From the NCBI GenBank assembly GCA_963807925.1, contig CAWEDP010000002.1:992001-1056000 (forward strand): a stretch of DNA of 64,000 nt, written 5' to 3'. The DNA is from CAWEDP01 sp963807925 (GTDB lineage: Bacteria; Acidobacteriota; Vicinamibacteria; Vicinamibacterales; CAVVIG01). Below, in pieces: positions 49,552 to 58,133 of the stretch (position 1 is its first letter; each line of letters opens with the position of its first letter). The position numbers were made by a program, and so were the translations under genes. A model generated the notes under the pieces. It was given only the letters and a program-made list of their open reading frames with translations, ran no database searches and was not told the DNA's origin.

Positions 49552-51312
49552 TCAGTCGGCCTGGGCCGCGCGCGCCGCGTAGATAATCAGACGGTCGCCT
49601 GCGGCGATGTGGCTGCCGCCAATCTTGTTCCATGCCTGGAGCGATGCGACCGTCGTCCGGAACACCCTCGCGATCGAGCCAAGCGTGTCGCCGTCCTGCA
49701 CGACGTAGGAGAGCTTCACGCTGTTCGAGCTGGCCGCGTTCTGCGCGAGGATGGGCGTCTGACTCCCGATGGGCCGTGAATCGGCCACCGGGACCGTCCG
49801 CTCGGTGCGGGCAGCCATGAGCGCGGTCGCCTCCCGCGGCACGATCAGCTTCTGCCCGATGTTCACCGTCGCCGTCGGCTTCATGTAGTTGGCGTCGGCG
49901 AGCTCCGCCTTGCTGACATTCAGCCTGCGCGCAATCGTCGACAGCGTGTCCCCCTTCTTTACCGTGTACCGATTGAGCGACGCCAGCTCGACCGGCGGCG
50001 CATCCTGCAGACGCGCCGCGACCCGCTCGGCGCTGCCGACCGGGACTTTCAGCGCGTACTGCTCGTCGTGGACCGGCGTCGTCCAGCGGCGCAACTCGGG
50101 ATTGAGCGACTGGATCTCGCCGATTGTCGTACCGGCCCATTCGGCAATGCGGCGGAGGTCGACCGGCTGTGAGAGCGTCACCAGGTCGTAGGCTTCCGGT
50201 GGATCGGGGTTGAAGTCGAATCCGTACTGCGCCGGGTTCCTGGCGATGACGATGGCCGCCAGGATCATCGGGACGTACTCCCGCGTCTCGCGCGGGAGCA
50301 GTCGCGGCTTCTCGGCGAGAGACCAGAAGTCTTCGACATGGGCCGCCTTGATCGCCCGCTGCAGCCTCGCGGGGCCGCCGTTGTACGACGCGAGCGCCAG
50401 GTGCCAGTCGCCGCTGAAGAGGTCGGCCAACGTCTTCAGATACTTGGCTGCGGCGACGGTCGCCTTGGCTGGATCGGACCGCTCGTCGATGTACCAGTCG
50501 CGCCGCAATCCGTTTTCGATCGCGGTGCCGCTCATGAACTGCCACACGCCTTTCGCCTTCGCGCGCGACAACGCGTTCGGATTGAAGGCGCTCTCGATGA
50601 GGGGAACGTAGGCGAGGTCGAGCGGCAACCCCTCGGCGCGGAAGACGTTCTGAATCATCGGCAGATACCTGCTGCCGCGCTTCATGCCGTCCTGGATGAA
50701 ATCGTGCAGCCGTCCCTGAAACAGCTGGACATAGGCGAGCACGCGCTCGTTGAGCGGGATGTCGATGTCGTGCGATTCACCGGCGAGATCGGACTGGACC
50801 GTGGCGGTCAGCTCGGCGGCCGGCGGCGGCGTGCCGAAGGTGGTGGACAACGCCAGCAAGTCGTCGATGGTCGCCGTCGCGTATTGCTTCTCGGCGAAGC
50901 CGTCGCCATCGGCCAGGGCTTTCACCTCGTAGGTGCTGATGCGATCGACCAGGCGATCGAAATGTTCGCGAATGCGCGGCTCGGTCCGCCCGCCGTACGG
51001 AGACTCCATCAGCACGTCGAGCGCGCGGTCGAACGCCAGCCGGGCGGCGTCAGTGTGGCCGAGCTCCAGTTCCCGCTGACCGGCCCTGAACTGCCTGTCG
51101 GAGGTCGCAATGAGCGTGAGCACCGGATCTTCGACGACAGGGGGACTCAAGGGCTGCAGCTGTGAGACAGGAACGGTGGCAATCACCGGCGGTGCCGCCG
51201 GCGTCACAACCGGTGTGCGAGTCCTGATCTGGGATCCGCACGCCATCAGCGTCGTCGAGGCGGCAAACAGCGCGGCAAGCGGACACAAACAGCGTTTCGA
51301 GTGTGGAACCAT
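49552..51312 (-). CDS. MltD-like lytic transglycosylase with LysM domains
   Basis: The 586-residue outer-membrane lipoprotein cleaves peptidoglycan. It has a signal with lipobox (TTLMAC), an N-terminal helical region, a GH23 SLT domain (catalytic Glu in PLIESAFNP, then GVWQFM and LALASYNGG), and two LysM domains at the C-terminus (RYTVKKGDTLSTIARR and SYVVQDGDTLGSIARV). ATG 51312 starts the signal; the frame continues upstream without it. The stop is 15 bases from that of the kinase gene (convergent). Confidence 0.92.
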   Translation of the reverse strand: MVPHSKRCLCPLAALFAASTTLMACGSQIRTRTPVVTPAAPPVIATVPVSQLQPLSPPVVEDPVLTLIATSDRQFRAGQRELELGHTDAARLAFDRALDVLMESPYGGRTEPRIREHFDRLVDRISTYEVKALADGDGFAEKQYATATIDDLLALSTTFGTPPPAAELTATVQSDLAGESHDIDIPLNERVLAYVQLFQGRLHDFIQDGMKRGSRYLPMIQNVFRAEGLPLDLAYVPLIESAFNPNALSRAKAKGVWQFMSGTAIENGLRRDWYIDERSDPAKATVAAAKYLKTLADLFSGDWHLALASYNGGPARLQRAIKAAHVEDFWSLAEKPRLLPRETREYVPMILAAIVIARNPAQYGFDFNPDPPEAYDLVTLSQPVDLRRIAEWAGTTIGEIQSLNPELRRWTTPVHDEQYALKVPVGSAERVAARLQDAPPVELASLNRYTVKKGDTLSTIARRLNVSKAELADANYMKPTATVNIGQKLIVPREATALMAARTERTVPVADSRPIGSQTPILAQNAASSNSVKLSYVVQDGDTLGSIARVFRTTVASLQAWNKIGGSHIAAGDRLIIYAARAAQAD

Positions 51313-51478
51313 CCGGGCGCTCCGCGAGATCACCGAGACAGCCGCGCTGCTCGGCACTCGCAAGTCGCCCCCAGTACAGCGGGGGCTCACGTTTCCGCGG
51401 GCAGTTCTGAGGGAGCAGCCGACGCGGTCGTGTGGTCACGCGAAGGCTTGCGGGCCCCCGCCTGTTCCGCCTGAGGAC

Positions 51479-51501
51479 CGCCTCAGACTATGGCTGAGGC
51501 G
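51479..51501 (-). terminator. Possible terminator hairpin after the ALDH/BMC genes
   Basis: CGCCTCAG (51479-51486) and CTGAGGCG (51494-51501) form an 8-bp stem with a 7-base loop, 105 bases beyond the aldehyde dehydrogenase stop (minus strand). No T-run follows. The 293-base space also holds no gene. Confidence 0.3.
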
Positions 51502-51605
51502 ATGCTAGCACCCGCGGCAGAGCCGGTCAATCGAAAAACTGGCTGTCTAAATCCAGATGCCTCAGCAGTTAGCTCGGGGTCAGGCGCCAGCGCGCCGGCC
51601 CGAGG

Positions 51606-53351
51606 TCAGGCGTGCCACGGCGCGACGGTGAGGACCGGGTGCCCGTTCGCCAGGTCGCGGGCGGCTGGTGTAACGATCGCCCGCTCCGAGACGACGAGTT
51701 TCGTGCCGGCTCGAAGGGCGCGGCGAACATCCTCCTCGCACACGAAGTCCAGAACGGTCTGGTCGTCGGTGCCACGCTCAGCCGAGGGTTCGGCGGCCAA
51801 CCCGCCCGCGCGACCGTCCGAACCGAGACCGCGGGATGTCAGGAACTCGTCGATCCGGCGGGTCAGCGCATCGGCGCTGATGCCGGCCGGCCCCGGCTGC
51901 CGGTTCGGCGGGCCCGGCAAGCGGGGCGGCGTCTCCGGACGGCCCCGCGCGGCGCCGTCGGTTGCGGACCGGCTGGCCGCCGGCGCGATCTCGTACGCGA
52001 GGCGCTTGATATTGAGGAGGTGTCGCGGCGAGATATTGTCGGAGGTGATGTTGCCACCGTACCCGCCGCAGCCGAGCGTCATCGCCGGATCGAGACCTGT
52101 CGTCAGCCCGATGGAGCCGTGCGCGGTCGGCGAGTTGACGACGATGCGAAACGCCGGCTTCTTCAGCCCGAACTCGAGAATGACCTGTTCGTCCTCTGAG
52201 TGAATCGACATGGTGTGTCCCATGCCTCCGTAGCGCAGGATCTGCTTGCAGCGCTCGCACCCTTCGCGCCAGTCGCGCACGACATAGAACGACAACACGG
52301 GACAGAGCTTTTCGATCGACAGCGGGTAGTCGCGTCCAACGCCTTCGAGCGGCGCCAGGAGCACGCGCGTATCCGGCGGCACCGACAGCCCGCATTTCTC
52401 CGCGATGAAGGTGGCCGGCTTGCCGACCAGGGCCGGGTTGGGCAGCCGCTGGGGCGTGACCAGCACCCGAGCCACGGCGTCCATCTCGGGTGTGGACATG
52501 AAGTAGCCGCCCTCTGCCGCGAACTCGCGCTTGGCGTCTTCGGCGATCGGCTCGTCCACGACGACCGAGTTTTCCGACGAGCACAGGACGCCGTTGTCGA
52601 ACGTCTTGCCGGTCACGACGTCGCGGACGGCTTTCCTGACGTTCGCCGTCCGCTCGATGAACGCCGGGGCGTTGCCGGGGCCGACGCCGTAGGCCGGCTT
52701 GCCGGCGCTGTAGGCGGCGCGCACCAGTCCCATGCCGCCGGTGGCCAGAATCACCGCGATGTCGCGGTGCTTCATCAGCTCCTGGGTGCCTTCGAGCGTG
52801 ACCTGGCTCATCCAGCTGACGGCGCCCACCGGCGCGCCGGCCCGCCGCGCGGCCTCGTCCATCACCTCCGCCACGCGCGTGATGCACTTGACCGCCGAGG
52901 GGTGCGGACTCAGCACGATCGCGCAGCGCGCCTTGATCGAAATGAGGATCTTGTAGATGGCGGTGGAGGTGGGGTTGGTCGACGGCACGACCGCCGCGAC
53001 CACGCCGAAAGGTTCGGCGATCTCGATCACGCGCCGGTCCTCGTGCCGGGCGACGACGCCGACCGTCTTCATCGGCCGGATGAAGCGGTAGACCTTCTCC
53101 GCGGCGAACAGGTTCTTCTGAACCTTGTCGGCGACGACACCGAAGCCGGTCTCCTCGACGGCCAGCCTGGCAAACGGCTCGGCCTGAGCGGCCGCGGCCG
53201 CGGCCATCGCATCGACGATGGCGTCGACCCGGGCCTGGTCGAACTCGGCGAGCTGCAGCCAGGCTTGCTTGGCGCGCCGCGCCAGCGCTCGCGCTTCGGC
53301 AATCGAGGCGAGATCGCGATCGGCGGCGGGCGCGGGAGCGACGTCGGCCAC
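51606..53351 (-). CDS. Acylating aldehyde dehydrogenase of microcompartment type (EutE/PduP-like)
   Basis: The 581-residue protein has an aldehyde dehydrogenase domain (about 10-460) with Rossmann region VVPSTNPTSTAIYK, SPHPSAVKC, ATGGMGLVRAAYS and catalytic Cys257 in GVLCSSENS. These match CoA-acylating enzymes of bacterial microcompartments. A Pro/Gly-rich linker (465-535) leads to a small C-terminal module, VLDFVCEEDVRRALRAGTKL then IVTPAARDLANGHPVLTV, which I do not firmly place. It may target the enzyme to the shell or add activity. It lies 29 bases after the BMC shell gene, same strand. The upstream start and family fit. Confidence 0.85.
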   Translation of the reverse strand: MADVAPAPAADRDLASIAEARALARRAKQAWLQLAEFDQARVDAIVDAMAAAAAAQAEPFARLAVEETGFGVVADKVQKNLFAAEKVYRFIRPMKTVGVVARHEDRRVIEIAEPFGVVAAVVPSTNPTSTAIYKILISIKARCAIVLSPHPSAVKCITRVAEVMDEAARRAGAPVGAVSWMSQVTLEGTQELMKHRDIAVILATGGMGLVRAAYSAGKPAYGVGPGNAPAFIERTANVRKAVRDVVTGKTFDNGVLCSSENSVVVDEPIAEDAKREFAAEGGYFMSTPEMDAVARVLVTPQRLPNPALVGKPATFIAEKCGLSVPPDTRVLLAPLEGVGRDYPLSIEKLCPVLSFYVVRDWREGCERCKQILRYGGMGHTMSIHSEDEQVILEFGLKKPAFRIVVNSPTAHGSIGLTTGLDPAMTLGCGGYGGNITSDNISPRHLLNIKRLAYEIAPAASRSATDGAARGRPETPPRLPGPPNRQPGPAGISADALTRRIDEFLTSRGLGSDGRAGGLAAEPSAERGTDDQTVLDFVCEEDVRRALRAGTKLVVSERAIVTPAARDLANGHPVLTVAPWHA

Positions 53352-53380
53352 GGCCTAGAGACGCTCCACAGCCGGGGCCA

Positions 53381-53665
53381 CTACGTCGTTCCTCCCTTCG
53401 GCAGAATCTTCTCCACCTCGGCGTGCGGCCGCGGGATCACGTGGACCGACACCAGCTCGCCGACGCGGCGCGCGGCGGCGGCTCCCGCGTCGGTCGCGGC
53501 CTTCACGGCGCCGACGTCGCCTCGCACCATGACGGTCACATACCCCTGTCCGATGTATTCCTTGCCCACCAGCACGACGTTGGCGGCCTTGACCATCGCA
53601 TCGGCCGCTTCCACCGAACCGATGAGTCCCCGGGTCTCGATCATGCCCAAAGCTTCGAACGACAC
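53381..53665 (-). CDS. BMC-domain shell protein (hexamer type)
   Basis: The protein has 94 residues and a single BMC domain, with EALGMIETRGLIGSVEAADAMVKAANVVL and GYVTVMVRGDVGAVKAATDAGAAAARRVGELVSVHVIPRPH. It is close in size to CcmK, PduA and EutM, which tile microcompartment facets. GTG 53665 is the best start, giving a direct N-terminus before the domain. Transcription is divergent from the GT39 gene, with 46 bases between the starts. No pentamer (BMC-P) or trimer gene is nearby. Confidence 0.92.
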   Translation of the reverse strand: MSFEALGMIETRGLIGSVEAADAMVKAANVVLVGKEYIGQGYVTVMVRGDVGAVKAATDAGAAAARRVGELVSVHVIPRPHAEVEKILPKGGTT

Positions 53666-53711
53666 GCGGCGACTGTAACAGATAGCCGGAGACGCTCGCA
53701 ATGCGATTAGG

Positions 53712-55121
53712 ATGAAACGTCAGATGAAGTCGTTCCGTGCACTGACCGCCGCCGTGTTCGCGGCAGCGACCCTGCCTCGTCTCGCGCACCGGGGGATGTT
53801 CGTCGACGGCATCACCTATGCCGCCATCGCGCGCAACCTGGCCGAAGGCCGCGGCAGCTTCTGGGCCCCCTTCTACACGGCCACCATCTACCCGCGCTTC
53901 ATCGACCACCCGCCTCTCGGCCTCTTCCTGCAGTCCATCTGGTTCCGCGTCCTCGGCGATCATCCCTACGTGGAGCGCGCCTACGCGCTCGTCGCCGCTC
54001 TTCTCATTGCCGCCGCAATCGTCTCGATCTGGCGTTACCTTCATCGCGAGCCGGCCCAGTCCAGTCTGGACTGGCTGCCAGTCCTCTTGTGGATCGCGGT
54101 GCCCGTCGTCTCGTGGTCGATCGTCGGCAACCTCCTGGACACGACGATGAGCGTCTTCACGACGTGGGCGGTGCTGGCGGCGCTCCTCGGCGATACGAGT
54201 GGCGCCACCGGCGGGGCCGTCGCGTGGGGTGCCGTCTCGGGAGCGTGCACGGTGGCGGCCGCGCTGACGAAGGGTCCCGTCGGCCTGTTCCCGCTCGCCG
54301 CGCCGCTCGTCCTTGGTCTTCTTCCACAGTCACGAAGGGTCGCGGCAACGACGGGCGCCCAATGGATCGCCGTCGCCGCGTGCGCGGCCGCTCTCGCGGC
54401 CTTCGACGTATCGCGCACCAGCTTGCTGGACTATGCCCGGGTGCAGGTGATCGCGTCGCTCGGCGGCGGCAGGGAAGTGAGCGCCGGGTCGCTGACGGTC
54501 CTCAAAGCGCTGCTCGTCGGCGTCATCGCGCCGATCGTCGGGGTCGGCCTGCTCACGGCCATCGGCGCGTCACGCCTCGCATCGGTCAGCAGTGCGGCGC
54601 GGCGACGTGCGGTCACGTTCCTGCTCGTGGGTCTGGCCGGATCGCTGCCGATCGTCGCAAGCGCCAAGCAGGCGGGCCACTACCTGATGCCGGCGACGCC
54701 GCTCTTCGCCCTCGCGGGCGCGGAGGCCATCGCTCCCACGATGTCTCTTCTCATTCGCCGCCGGCACCAGGCGGCGCACTGGGCCAGCGCGGCCGCCATT
54801 CTCATCGTCATCGGCCTGCTGATTGCCGCACGCGCGCCCGGACTCGGCCGCGACCGCGCACGCATCGCCAACCTGGATCGTCTCGAGTCGGCGATGCCGA
54901 CCGGCGCCACCGTCGGGATTTGCCCGGAAGCGAATGCCGACTGGGGGCTGCACGCATGGTTCGAGCGGCGGTTTCAGGTCAGCCTGGACGCGAGCGGACA
55001 GCCGCACGACTGGTTCCTGCAGACCGCATCGCGAGGCGTCGGGTGTGCACCGGTCGAGTGCCGGCCGGCGACCGATCGATCCGGACCGCTCGTCCTGATG
55101 AGGTGCCCGAAGCCCGACTGA
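53712..55121 (+). CDS. Membrane glycosyltransferase, GT39/ArnT (PMT) family
   Basis: The 469-residue integral membrane protein has many hydrophobic segments. The N-terminal cytoplasmic/periplasmic loop has the GMFVDGITYAAIARNLAEGRG motif with the Asp/Glu expected in GT39, and the sequence DHPPLGLFLQSIWFRVLGDHP. The family moves a sugar from a lipid-phosphate donor to a protein or lipid. Substrates are unknown. It starts at ATG 53712 (or the in-frame ATG at 53724), close to the divergent BMC gene. Confidence 0.8.
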   Translation: MKRQMKSFRALTAAVFAAATLPRLAHRGMFVDGITYAAIARNLAEGRGSFWAPFYTATIYPRFIDHPPLGLFLQSIWFRVLGDHPYVERAYALVAALLIAAAIVSIWRYLHREPAQSSLDWLPVLLWIAVPVVSWSIVGNLLDTTMSVFTTWAVLAALLGDTSGATGGAVAWGAVSGACTVAAALTKGPVGLFPLAAPLVLGLLPQSRRVAATTGAQWIAVAACAAALAAFDVSRTSLLDYARVQVIASLGGGREVSAGSLTVLKALLVGVIAPIVGVGLLTAIGASRLASVSSAARRRAVTFLLVGLAGSLPIVASAKQAGHYLMPATPLFALAGAEAIAPTMSLLIRRRHQAAHWASAAAILIVIGLLIAARAPGLGRDRARIANLDRLESAMPTGATVGICPEANADWGLHAWFERRFQVSLDASGQPHDWFLQTASRGVGCAPVECRPATDRSGPLVLMRCPKPD

Positions 55122-55131
55122 ACGCGTGGCG

Positions 55132-55137
55132 TATAAT
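55132..55137 (+). promoter_or_regulatory. Possible -10 element for the lipoprotein gene
   Basis: A perfect TATAAT lies 25 bases before ATG 55163, just after the GT39 stop. No convincing -35 hexamer is seen. Confidence 0.35.
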
Positions 55138-55162
55138 CGAGCCCCGACACAGCCAAGGGCCT

Positions 55163-56041
55163 ATGCGCATCACCAGCATTCTCGTGCTTACCGCGGCAGC
55201 CGCGTCGTTTGCCGGCTGCAGTCGCAAGCCGGCGCCCGAACCGGGCGTCGCCACGCCGTCGGTGTCGCTCAGCCGCGATCGTGCGCCGCTCGGCAGCCCC
55301 ATCGAGATCACGTACCGGTTCGAGGTGGCGAACGACGCGCCGGCCTTCGCCGAGGACTACACCGTGTTTGTGGGCGTCGTCGATGCCGACGAGGAGCTGA
55401 TGTGGACCGACGATCACGAGCCGCCGGTGCCGACGACGCGCTGGAAGCCCGGGCAGAAGATCGAGTACACCCGGACCGTCTTCATTCCCATCTACCCGTA
55501 CATCGGCGACGCGTCGATTCACATGGGCCTGTACTCGCCTTCGACCAAGAAGCGCGTCTCGCTCATCGGAACCGACGCCGGGCAGCGGGCGTACCAGGTC
55601 GCGAAGATCCAGCTGCTGCCGCAGACCGAAAACATCTTCACCGTCTTCAAGGAAGGGTGGCACGGTCCGGAGAACGCGCAGGACAACGCCGGAACCGAAT
55701 GGCAATGGACCAGGCGGGACGCGACGCTGGCGTTCAAGAACCCGAAGAAGGACAGCGTCTTCTACCTCGACCTCGACAACCCCAGTCGGACGTTTCCCGA
55801 CGGCCAGCACGTGCAGATCGCGATCGACGGCACACCGGTCAGCGAATTCACGGTGTTCCAGCCGCGTGTCCTGCACAAGATTCCGCTGACGGCTGCGCAG
55901 TTCGGCGACGCTGCCATGGTGGAGATGCACATCCTGGTCGATAAGACATTCGTCCCGGCGCTGCTGGCCGGCTCGAACAGCAAGGATCCGCGAGAGCTCG
56001 GCGTACGGGTCTTCCACGCGTTCGTGGAGCCCGCGAAATAG
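55163..56041 (+). CDS. Lipoprotein of unknown function
   Basis: I do not recognise this 292-residue protein. It begins with a signal and lipobox (ASFAGC, Cys about 19). The mature part looks beta-rich, with an Ig-like N-terminal domain (SPIEITYRFEVAND) and a C-terminal domain with QHVQIAIDGTPVSEFTVFQPRVL. The Trp-rich stretch NAGTEWQWTRRDATLAFKNPKK stands between. It may be a cell-surface or periplasmic sugar- or protein-binding protein. It follows the GT39 gene and precedes the transglycosylase gene by 20 bases. Confidence 0.7.
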   Translation: MRITSILVLTAAAASFAGCSRKPAPEPGVATPSVSLSRDRAPLGSPIEITYRFEVANDAPAFAEDYTVFVGVVDADEELMWTDDHEPPVPTTRWKPGQKIEYTRTVFIPIYPYIGDASIHMGLYSPSTKKRVSLIGTDAGQRAYQVAKIQLLPQTENIFTVFKEGWHGPENAQDNAGTEWQWTRRDATLAFKNPKKDSVFYLDLDNPSRTFPDGQHVQIAIDGTPVSEFTVFQPRVLHKIPLTAAQFGDAAMVEMHILVDKTFVPALLAGSNSKDPRELGVRVFHAFVEPAK

Positions 56042-56060
56042 AAATAGAGCTGAGAGCCTG

Positions 56061-56713
56061 ATGCGTTGGCGCCTCATCCCCGCCTTGGCGATCCCCGTGC
56101 TGCTCGCCGGCACGGCGGCCCCGGCGTATGCCGAGCTCGTCTTCTTCGCGTCCGGACGCTCGCTGTCGGTAAAGGCGGCCAGGCTCGACGGCGACTCGCT
56201 GATCCTCAGCCTGCGAAGCGGCGGCGAAATTGTCTGCGATCGGTTGGTGATCACCCGCATCGAGCCCGACGAAGTGCCGTATCCGGACCCGGCGCCGGCA
56301 ACACCCGGGGGGCCGCCGGTGGAGGCGATCCGGATTCCGCCCTCGTTCCCTACAGCGAGATCATCGAGCGCGTCGCGGCTGAGCAGCACGTGCCGGCCAA
56401 GCTCGTCCGGGCCGTCATCAAGGTCGAGTCGAATTATCAGCAACGCGCGCGGTCGCCCAGGGGGGCCATGGGCCTCATGCAGTTGATGCCGGGGACGGCG
56501 CGCCAATACGCCGTGGCGGACCCTTACGAGCCGCAGGCCAACATCGAAGGCGGGATCAAGTATCTGCGGTCGCTGCTGGATCGGTTCGAGCTCCGCCTCG
56601 CGCTCGCCGCCTACAACGCGGGAGAGGCGGCTGTTCGGCGATTCGGGGGCGTCCCTCCGTACCCGGAAACGCGCCAGTACGTGGATCGCGTGCTCGAAGA
56701 CTTCCTCCGATAG
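56061..56713 (+). CDS. Secreted lytic transglycosylase (SLT), frameshifted in this sequence
   Basis: The N-terminal part has a signal peptide and a short beta-rich domain (ELVFFASGRSLSVKAARLDGDSLILSLRSGG), the C-terminal part an SLT domain (VPAKLVRAVIKVESNYQQ with catalytic Glu, GAMGLMQLMP, LALAAYNAGE, ALAAYN). They lie in different frames. One base missing near 56340-56352 joins them; the restored protein has 217 residues. It may be a homopolymer error in CCC (56340-56342) or loss of a G before TAC at 56350. The domain pair is common, so the original gene is probably intact. Confidence 0.82.
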
Positions 56714-56793
56714 GAGCCGAGCTTTTCCGCCGCGGGATCGTCTTAATCCCAGGGCCACATCGGGAGCGCCGGCGGGCGGTCCTGCACGGACTT

Positions 56794-56801
56794 GCTATAA
56801 T
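56794..56801 (+). promoter_or_regulatory. Extended -10 promoter of the pil operon
   Basis: TGCTATAAT includes the extended -10 TG and a perfect TATAAT (56796-56801), 80 bases before pilC. No other promoter-like motif was seen in the 167-base space. Confidence 0.45.
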
Positions 56802-56880
56802 TCGATGTCTGTAATGCCTCATCGTACAAACGCTTACGGCCGATCGGGCGCGGCCGGCGTCGCGGGCGGAGGCGTCTGAG

Positions 56881-58092
56881 GTGGAGTTTCGCTGCCGGCT
56901 GGCGTCGGCGAACGGCGAAATCGTCGAGGGCGTTTACGTCGCCGACAGCGAATCGCGGCTGCGTCAGGAATTCGAGGACAAGGGGCTCTTCGTCCTCGCG
57001 CTGCATGCCAAGAGCGCCATTCCGGGGCTCTCGCTGCGGCTGCCGCAGCGGCGCTCGATCAAGGTCCGCGAGTTCCTGGTCTTCAACCAGGAGCTGGCGA
57101 CGCTGCTGCGCGCGGGCATGCCGCTCGTGCAATCGCTCGATCTGCTGCGCCGGCGGGTCGAGTCGCCCGTGTTCCGCAGCGTGCTCGAGGATGTCTACGA
57201 GAAGGTGCGGGCGGGCACCTCGCTGTCGGACGCTTTCGGGGCGCACCCCGATCTGTTTCCCCGCGTCTACACCGCGTCGCTGTTCGCCGGCGAGCGCAGC
57301 GGCAACCTCGACGCCGTCTTGAGGCGCTACGTCGAGTACACGAAGATCATCGCGACGGTCAAACGCAAGACCGTGTCGGCGCTCGTTTATCCGGCCATTC
57401 TGACGGCGCTCGCGCTGACGCTGGTGTCGATCATCGTCCTCAAGGTCGTCCCGGCCTTTTCCGACTTCTACACGTCGTTCGGCGCCGACCTGCCGCTGGC
57501 GACCCGCGTGATCATGGGCGTCTCGAACACGATCCGCTCGAAGTTCTGGATCGTCCTGCTCGTGGTCGGCGGCGGCGGGCTCGTGGCTGCCGCCTGGCTG
57601 CGTCAGTCGAGCCGGCGCATCCGGACCCATCGATTGCTGCTGCACGTGCCGTGGCTCGGCGACGTGGCCCGGAAGTTCTCGACCTCGCAGATGGCCCGGA
57701 CGCTGGCGACGCTGCTCGGCGGAGGGCTTCCGCTCGTCAACGCGCTGGACATCGCGTCGCAGTCGATCGGGAATCAGTACATGGCGGCCCAGCTCGAGGT
57801 CGTCAGCACGCGGGTGCGCGAGGGCGAGTCGCTGGCCGCCGCGCTCGAGGCGCGCGGGGTCTTCCCCGACGTGGCCGTCAAGATGGCGGAAGTGGGCGAG
57901 TCGACCGGCGCGCTGCAGGACATGCTGAACACGGTCGCCGACTTCTACGACGAAGAGATCTCGACCAACATGGAGCGGTTCGTCACCCTGGTGGAGCCGA
58001 TACTGCTCGTCATCATGGGCATCGTCATCGCCGCGCTGCTGCTGGCGCTGTACATGCCGCTCTTCCAGTTGAGCTCGGTGCTCGGGCAGTAA
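56881..58092 (+). CDS. pilC: Type IV pilus inner-membrane platform protein PilC (GspF family)
   Basis: The 403-residue protein has two T2SF domains, each with a hydrophobic helix, and a final C-terminal helix. It begins EFRCRLASANGEIVEGVYVADSESRLRQEFEDKG, and repeats the pattern FSTSQMARTLATLLGGGLPLVNAL. PilC forms the base for pilin assembly. GTG 56881 starts at the first conserved residue, with weak ribosome-binding site. It leads the pil operon. Confidence 0.93.
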   Translation: MEFRCRLASANGEIVEGVYVADSESRLRQEFEDKGLFVLALHAKSAIPGLSLRLPQRRSIKVREFLVFNQELATLLRAGMPLVQSLDLLRRRVESPVFRSVLEDVYEKVRAGTSLSDAFGAHPDLFPRVYTASLFAGERSGNLDAVLRRYVEYTKIIATVKRKTVSALVYPAILTALALTLVSIIVLKVVPAFSDFYTSFGADLPLATRVIMGVSNTIRSKFWIVLLVVGGGGLVAAAWLRQSSRRIRTHRLLLHVPWLGDVARKFSTSQMARTLATLLGGGLPLVNALDIASQSIGNQYMAAQLEVVSTRVREGESLAAALEARGVFPDVAVKMAEVGESTGALQDMLNTVADFYDEEISTNMERFVTLVEPILLVIMGIVIAALLLALYMPLFQLSSVLGQ

Positions 58093-58133
58093 GCGCCTCA
58101 GGCGGTCGAAGCGAGGGCAGGGTGAGCAGGGCG

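Noticed and set aside
52200..53678. A 492-codon plus-strand frame opposite the aldehyde dehydrogenase
   Set aside because: It is a mirror of the well-supported minus-strand gene with composition typical of antisense frames.
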